In this document: positions 60,716-64,000 of the stretch, piece by piece | Layout of the letters: the number at the start of each line of letters is the position of its first letter | Numbering within the stretch: position 1 is the first letter of the stretch | Assembly (NCBI GenBank): GCA_947628655.1 | Contig: CANRAS010000009.1 | Span: forward strand, 1 to 64,000 | Direction: 5' to 3' | Length of the DNA: 64,000 nt | Source: an uncultured Clostridia bacterium | Lineage (GTDB): Bacteria > Bacillota > Clostridia > Oscillospirales > Ruminococcaceae | Program-made: the position numbers and the translations under genes | Notes under the pieces: model-generated | Told to the model about the DNA's origin: nothing | What the model saw: the letters and a program-made list of their open reading frames with translations, nothing else | The model's database searches: none

Positions 60716-62020
60716 ATGCTTAACACACCAATATGCAACTTTTTGGAGAGATATACGCTTGAAAACCGTCTGAGGTTACATATGCCGGGACACAAGGGCG
60801 AGTTTCCGAGCGATATAACCGAAGTATTCGGTGCGGACAGCCTTTACGATACGGATACAAGCGGCGGGATTATTGCGGCGAGCGAAACCATCGCGGCGTC
60901 GCTGTTCGGCGCGAAACGGACGTGTTATTCCTGCGGAGGAAGTACGCTTGCCATTCAGGCGGGGCTTGCCGTGCTTAAATCGCAGGGCTGTAAGGTTATA
61001 GCCGCGTCGCGGTATTCGCATAGGGCGTTCGCAAACGCCTGCGCGGCGCTGGGTCTTGAAATCAAGTGGCTTTATCCCGATGAATATATGTCCGCTGATG
61101 TGAAATACGACGCTAGAGCGCTTGCGGGCGCGGACGCGGTGTTCATCACGAATATAGATTACTACGGCGGGACATGGAAATTCGTAAAGCCGAATATCCC
61201 CGTGCTTATTGACAACGCGCACGGCGCGTATCTTAAATTTGTCGATAAGCGAATATTCGGCACGGAATATCTCCACCCGCTCGAACTCGGTTTCCCGCTG
61301 ATGAGCGCGGAATCCGCGCACAAAACATTACCGGTGCTTACGGGAGGAGCGTATCTCCATTTTGCCGACGGCGTGGATTTCTCGCGCGCGAAAGAGTTTA
61401 TGTCGATGTTCGGTTCTTCAAGCCCGTCTTATTTGGTTCTCGAAAGCCTTGACAGATTTAACGGTCTTATTGCCGAAAACCTGCGCACCGTGGTAAACGC
61501 GTGCGAGGCGGTGACGGCGCTGAAAGAGGACCTTGAGGCGTGCGGAATACCGCTTGTAAAAAGCGACCCGCTGAGAATTACGATAAACGCGCGGGAATGC
61601 GGGCTTACGGGGCAGGAATACGCGGCGTCCCTGCGCTTTAACGGCGTGGAATGTGAAATGGCGGACGACAACTATGTTGTGTTGATGTTCTCGTCCGTTT
61701 CAACGCTCGAAGACTGTCAGCGCGCGGAAATGGCGATAAAATTCGTGCTGACAAGAGCGCCCTTGCCGCTTGTGAAATACCCGCACATAAAGCCCGCAAT
61801 GGGAATGCCTATGCACGAGGCGCTGTTCAAGGAACGCCGTCTTGTTCCGATAGAGGCGGCGCGCGGCGAGGTCTGCGCGGAAATGACGTCCGTCTGCCCG
61901 CCGGGAATACCGCTTATCTTCCCCGGTGAAATAGTAGACCACACGACCGCCGAAATACTGAAATCGCGCGGTGTGAACAAGATACATATTGTCACCCGCG
62001 ACCTGATGACGGCATATTAA
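60716..62020 (+). CDS. PLP-dependent Orn/Lys/Arg decarboxylase-like protein
   Basis: Starting at ATG 60716 behind AAAGGG (GTG 60698 possible) the protein has 434 residues. It begins with the family motif RLRLHMPGHKGE, has YDTDTSGGI, STLAIQAGL, LIDNAHGAYL and the PLP-lysine region SAESAHKTLPVLTGGA, and a C-terminal small domain. It belongs to the short Firmicute arginine/lysine decarboxylase group (YaaO/SpeA-like), giving agmatine or cadaverine. The substrate is not resolved by sequence alone. Confidence 0.92.
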   Translation: MLNTPICNFLERYTLENRLRLHMPGHKGEFPSDITEVFGADSLYDTDTSGGIIAASETIAASLFGAKRTCYSCGGSTLAIQAGLAVLKSQGCKVIAASRYSHRAFANACAALGLEIKWLYPDEYMSADVKYDARALAGADAVFITNIDYYGGTWKFVKPNIPVLIDNAHGAYLKFVDKRIFGTEYLHPLELGFPLMSAESAHKTLPVLTGGAYLHFADGVDFSRAKEFMSMFGSSSPSYLVLESLDRFNGLIAENLRTVVNACEAVTALKEDLEACGIPLVKSDPLRITINARECGLTGQEYAASLRFNGVECEMADDNYVVLMFSSVSTLEDCQRAEMAIKFVLTRAPLPLVKYPHIKPAMGMPMHEALFKERRLVPIEAARGEVCAEMTSVCPPGIPLIFPGEIVDHTTAEILKSRGVNKIHIVTRDLMTAY

Positions 62021-63230
62021 TCAGCATACGGCGCACCGCGCTTTCGGATAGCTGGCGAACGGTTAGTTTTCGCCTTTTTGCAAACGACAGCTTGACATTG
62101 CAAAGCCGACCCTTCCGCTGAAAAACGCTTTGCGATATTTTCACCAAAGCGGATTTTTCGGGGAATATTATCGTATACAGGCGCAGTCCGCGCCGTGCCG
62201 TAACGCGGGACGTTCCCGCACCGATTTTTTCGGCGGCGAACGCCGCGCCCGAACGCCGCATATACACTAAGAAAAGTACGGCGGCGTACAGTTCGATTAT
62301 CGCGCCTGCATACAGGATTGTTTTGAACAGCATAGCGGAACTTTGCGTGATGTTCAAAGCGATAACAGATACGGCGAACACGGCGAACCACGAAATCGGC
62401 GCGGCAATATGCCCGAAAAATGCCCGCGTACGAGTTCTCAGAAGAATTTTCGGCGCGTTTATGCCGAACGCTTTAAGCAATTGCGGGAGTTCCCGCGACT
62501 TTACGGCGGGAGCGGTCATAACGCCGTGCAGGGAAACCTGTACGCGCCGAGCGATAAGCGCGGTAACGCTTTCACAGCAGACGGCGAACGGAGCGTTTTC
62601 GGAATTTGGTACAAGCGCGTGTTCATATAATGTAGTAATACCGCTCTTGACGTAAACAACGCCCGATTTCACAGCGACTGAAAATCGGCTTAAATGCAGA
62701 AGTTTTCTTACAAAAGCTATCACCCACGAGCCCAGCGCGAACAGCGAAATTACAAGCGTAATGCGCGGAACGGCGACGTGAAAAAATTTAAGCGCGCGTT
62801 CGAGTTCTTCGGCGGTACGCGACAGCACTAAGATAAGCCTGCCCCAGTATTCACTGCCGAATATCGCGGTAAATCTGCGAAGGACTGCGGAAAACACAAA
62901 TACCCCGCCCAAAGCGCGGGTATTGATAAACGCACCGAACAAAAGTTCTGACGCTTTCGGGCGGAATACTTCGCATTCAGGGAACGGGGGAAACGGCTCG
63001 TTTGACGGCAAAAAGAACGTGATTTTCCCGCAAAGCGTAAACAGCGCGATTTCCTTTGCGCGAAACAGCCGCATTATCGGCGTTCGGCGAACCGACGCTC
63101 TTATTATTGCGGCGCGGGGCATAACAGAAACGCGTTTTAGGAGCAAGCCTTTTTCAAGGCTTACTTCTTTTTCAGAAAAATCCAGTCTTACGAAATATTT
63201 TCGCAGGACGAAGTAAAGCAAAAAATTCAT
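61992..63230 (-). CDS. Membrane protein with bacterial PH domains (YdbT-like)
   Basis: The 412-residue protein has membrane segments at about 1-12, 100-120, 150-175, 270-295 and 300-325, and soluble beta domains between them of the bacterial PH type (FSVAVKSGVVYVKSGITTLYEHALVP and similar). YdbT-like proteins of Bacillus take part in bacteriocin resistance; other roles are open. The 3' end overlaps the convergent decarboxylase gene by 29 bp. Confidence 0.8.
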   Translation of the reverse strand: MNFLLYFVLRKYFVRLDFSEKEVSLEKGLLLKRVSVMPRAAIIRASVRRTPIMRLFRAKEIALFTLCGKITFFLPSNEPFPPFPECEVFRPKASELLFGAFINTRALGGVFVFSAVLRRFTAIFGSEYWGRLILVLSRTAEELERALKFFHVAVPRITLVISLFALGSWVIAFVRKLLHLSRFSVAVKSGVVYVKSGITTLYEHALVPNSENAPFAVCCESVTALIARRVQVSLHGVMTAPAVKSRELPQLLKAFGINAPKILLRTRTRAFFGHIAAPISWFAVFAVSVIALNITQSSAMLFKTILYAGAIIELYAAVLFLVYMRRSGAAFAAEKIGAGTSRVTARRGLRLYTIIFPEKSALVKISQSVFQRKGRLCNVKLSFAKRRKLTVRQLSESAVRRMLINMPSSGRG

Positions 63231-63266
63231 ATTTTTTTAATTTCTTTTATCGAAAGAGGTAAACAT

Positions 63267-64000
63267 ATGGCGATTGGCTGTGTAATTTTGGCAGGCGGCG
63301 AGGGTAAGCGAATGATGTCCGAACGCCCGAAAGTTTTGTGCGAGGTGCTGAAAAAGCCGATGCTGGGTTGGGTAATCGACGCGGCGCGTTCGTTCGGGTT
63401 TGACGAAATAGGCGTTGTGACGGGTTATAAGCGCGAACTTGTCGAGGAATACCTGCAAACCTACAGCGGAAACCTTTCGACATTCTATCAGGAAAAACAG
63501 TTGGGTACGGGCGACGCGGTAAAGCAGGCTCTGGAACTTATCAAGGGAATGGACCGCGTTTGCGTGCTGAACGGCGACGCGCCGTTTATCGACGCGGATA
63601 CGCTCAGAAAATCGCTCGAACATCACGAAAAAAGCGGTGCGGACGTGTCTGTTATCACCGCCGAAATAGAAAATCCCAAAGGCTACGGCAGGATAATCCG
63701 CGAAAACGGCAGGTTTACCGCGATACGCGAACAAAAGGATTGTTCCCCGATTGAGGACGAAATATGCGAAGTGAACAGCGGGGCTTATTGGTTCAACGCG
63801 CCTGCTCTCGTGAATGCTCTTCCGCGCCTTACGACAAACAACGCAAACGGCGAGTTTTACCTCACCGACTGCGTGGAACTTATCGGAAACGCCTCGGCGT
63901 ACACAAGCGAAAATCCCGATATAGTCCTGGGCGCAAATACGCGCCGCGACCTGCTCGCGCTGAACGAAAAGGCTCGTCAAAAGGTGTTCGATAAACTAAT
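63267..64000 (+). CDS. glmU: GlmU, N-terminal uridyltransferase part (runs off the window)
   Basis: The frame from ATG 63267 (RBS AAAGAGG) is open to the window end for 244 codons. It begins MAIGCVILAGGEGKRMMSERPKVL, then QLGTGDAVKQAL, VLNGDAPFID, GYGRIIRE and EVNSGAYWFN: the complete N-acetylglucosamine-1-phosphate uridyltransferase domain of GlmU. The C-terminal left-handed beta-helix acetyltransferase should follow beyond 64000; without it I cannot exclude a shorter nucleotidyltransferase. Confidence 0.9.
   Translation, partial: MAIGCVILAGGEGKRMMSERPKVLCEVLKKPMLGWVIDAARSFGFDEIGVVTGYKRELVEEYLQTYSGNLSTFYQEKQLGTGDAVKQALELIKGMDRVCVLNGDAPFIDADTLRKSLEHHEKSGADVSVITAEIENPKGYGRIIRENGRFTAIREQKDCSPIEDEICEVNSGAYWFNAPALVNALPRLTTNNANGEFYLTDCVELIGNASAYTSENPDIVLGANTRRDLLALNEKARQKVFDKL

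Overview
The window looks like chromosome from a moderate-GC anaerobic Firmicute of class Clostridia, most likely a fibre-degrading Oscillospiraceae/Ruminococcaceae-type gut or rumen bacterium. The evidence is an IspH-ribosomal protein S1 fusion downstream of cmk and plsC, ribosomal protein L27 with a Prp-cleaved N-terminal extension next to prp, mini-RNase III, a stand-alone MsmX/UgpC-type sugar ATPase, a cellobiose phosphorylase between two GH5 glucanases, a bile-salt-hydrolase-like enzyme, and many sigma-A promoters (TTGACA-N17-TATAAT). I assign no species. || Layout: 0.1-1.5 kb holds a lipoprotein/ECF S-component pair behind a cobalamin-riboswitch-like leader. 1.6-5.9 kb holds two large unrecognised proteins that appear to share a beta-rich module. 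6.2-11.6 kb is informational: rplU-prp-rpmA, obg, mrnC with an apparent ACG start, a YitT membrane protein and yebC. 11.9-18.1 kb has a DUF3793 protein behind a candidate metal-type operator, a papain-like-fold protein, a transmembrane Ser/Thr kinase with its HTH partner, a MoxR ATPase and small membrane proteins. 18.6-22 kb has the sugar-uptake ATPase, a transglutaminase-like lipoprotein and a PHP phosphatase. 22.3-23.6 kb is an A+T-richer MaoC/SDR pair whose promoter is bracketed by twin palindromes. 23.7-24.6 kb holds tRNA-Ser(GCT) and three 187-bp tandem repeats. 24.6-31.5 kb runs RING-like protein, GT-C transferase, KtrB, a broken acetyltransferase, a tRNA/rRNA methyltransferase pair, a tiny membrane protein and a YgjP metallopeptidase. 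31.9-37.3 kb (minus strand) has the choloylglycine hydrolase and a tightly coupled TerY-C zinc ribbon/HAD/kinase/GNAT operon, then a Sel1-repeat protein. 37.4-43.5 kb is VanZ, the cellobiose locus and an Sfp-type transferase. 43.6-48.6 kb is a phage head-gene cassette without terminase, tail-tube, tape-measure or integration genes. 48.8-64 kb has an RpiR regulator, a flavoprotein, cmk-plsC-ispH/rpsA, a REC-PAS-GGDEF-EAL protein, an orphan BMP-type binding protein, a PrsA-like foldase, a PLP decarboxylase, a bacterial-PH-domain membrane protein and the 5' part of glmU. || Joint function: the sugar ATPase, the cytoplasmic GH5, the GH94 phosphorylase and the surface GH5 lipoprotein fit a route of extracellular glucan cutting, cellodextrin import and intracellular hydrolysis or phosphorolysis. 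Two unrelated kinase loci and a c-di-GMP protein suggest a signalling-rich cell. || The most unusual signals are: (1) the two-gene unknown protein pair at 1.6-5.9 kb; (2) intergenic islands made of 7-bp repeats carrying a stop codon in register, an AGACAATCTAA box and perfect hairpins, one of which sits inside the phage cassette; (3) the 187-bp tandem repeats in the likely leader of the RING-like gene; (4) twin 28-bp palindromes around the MaoC/SDR promoter.
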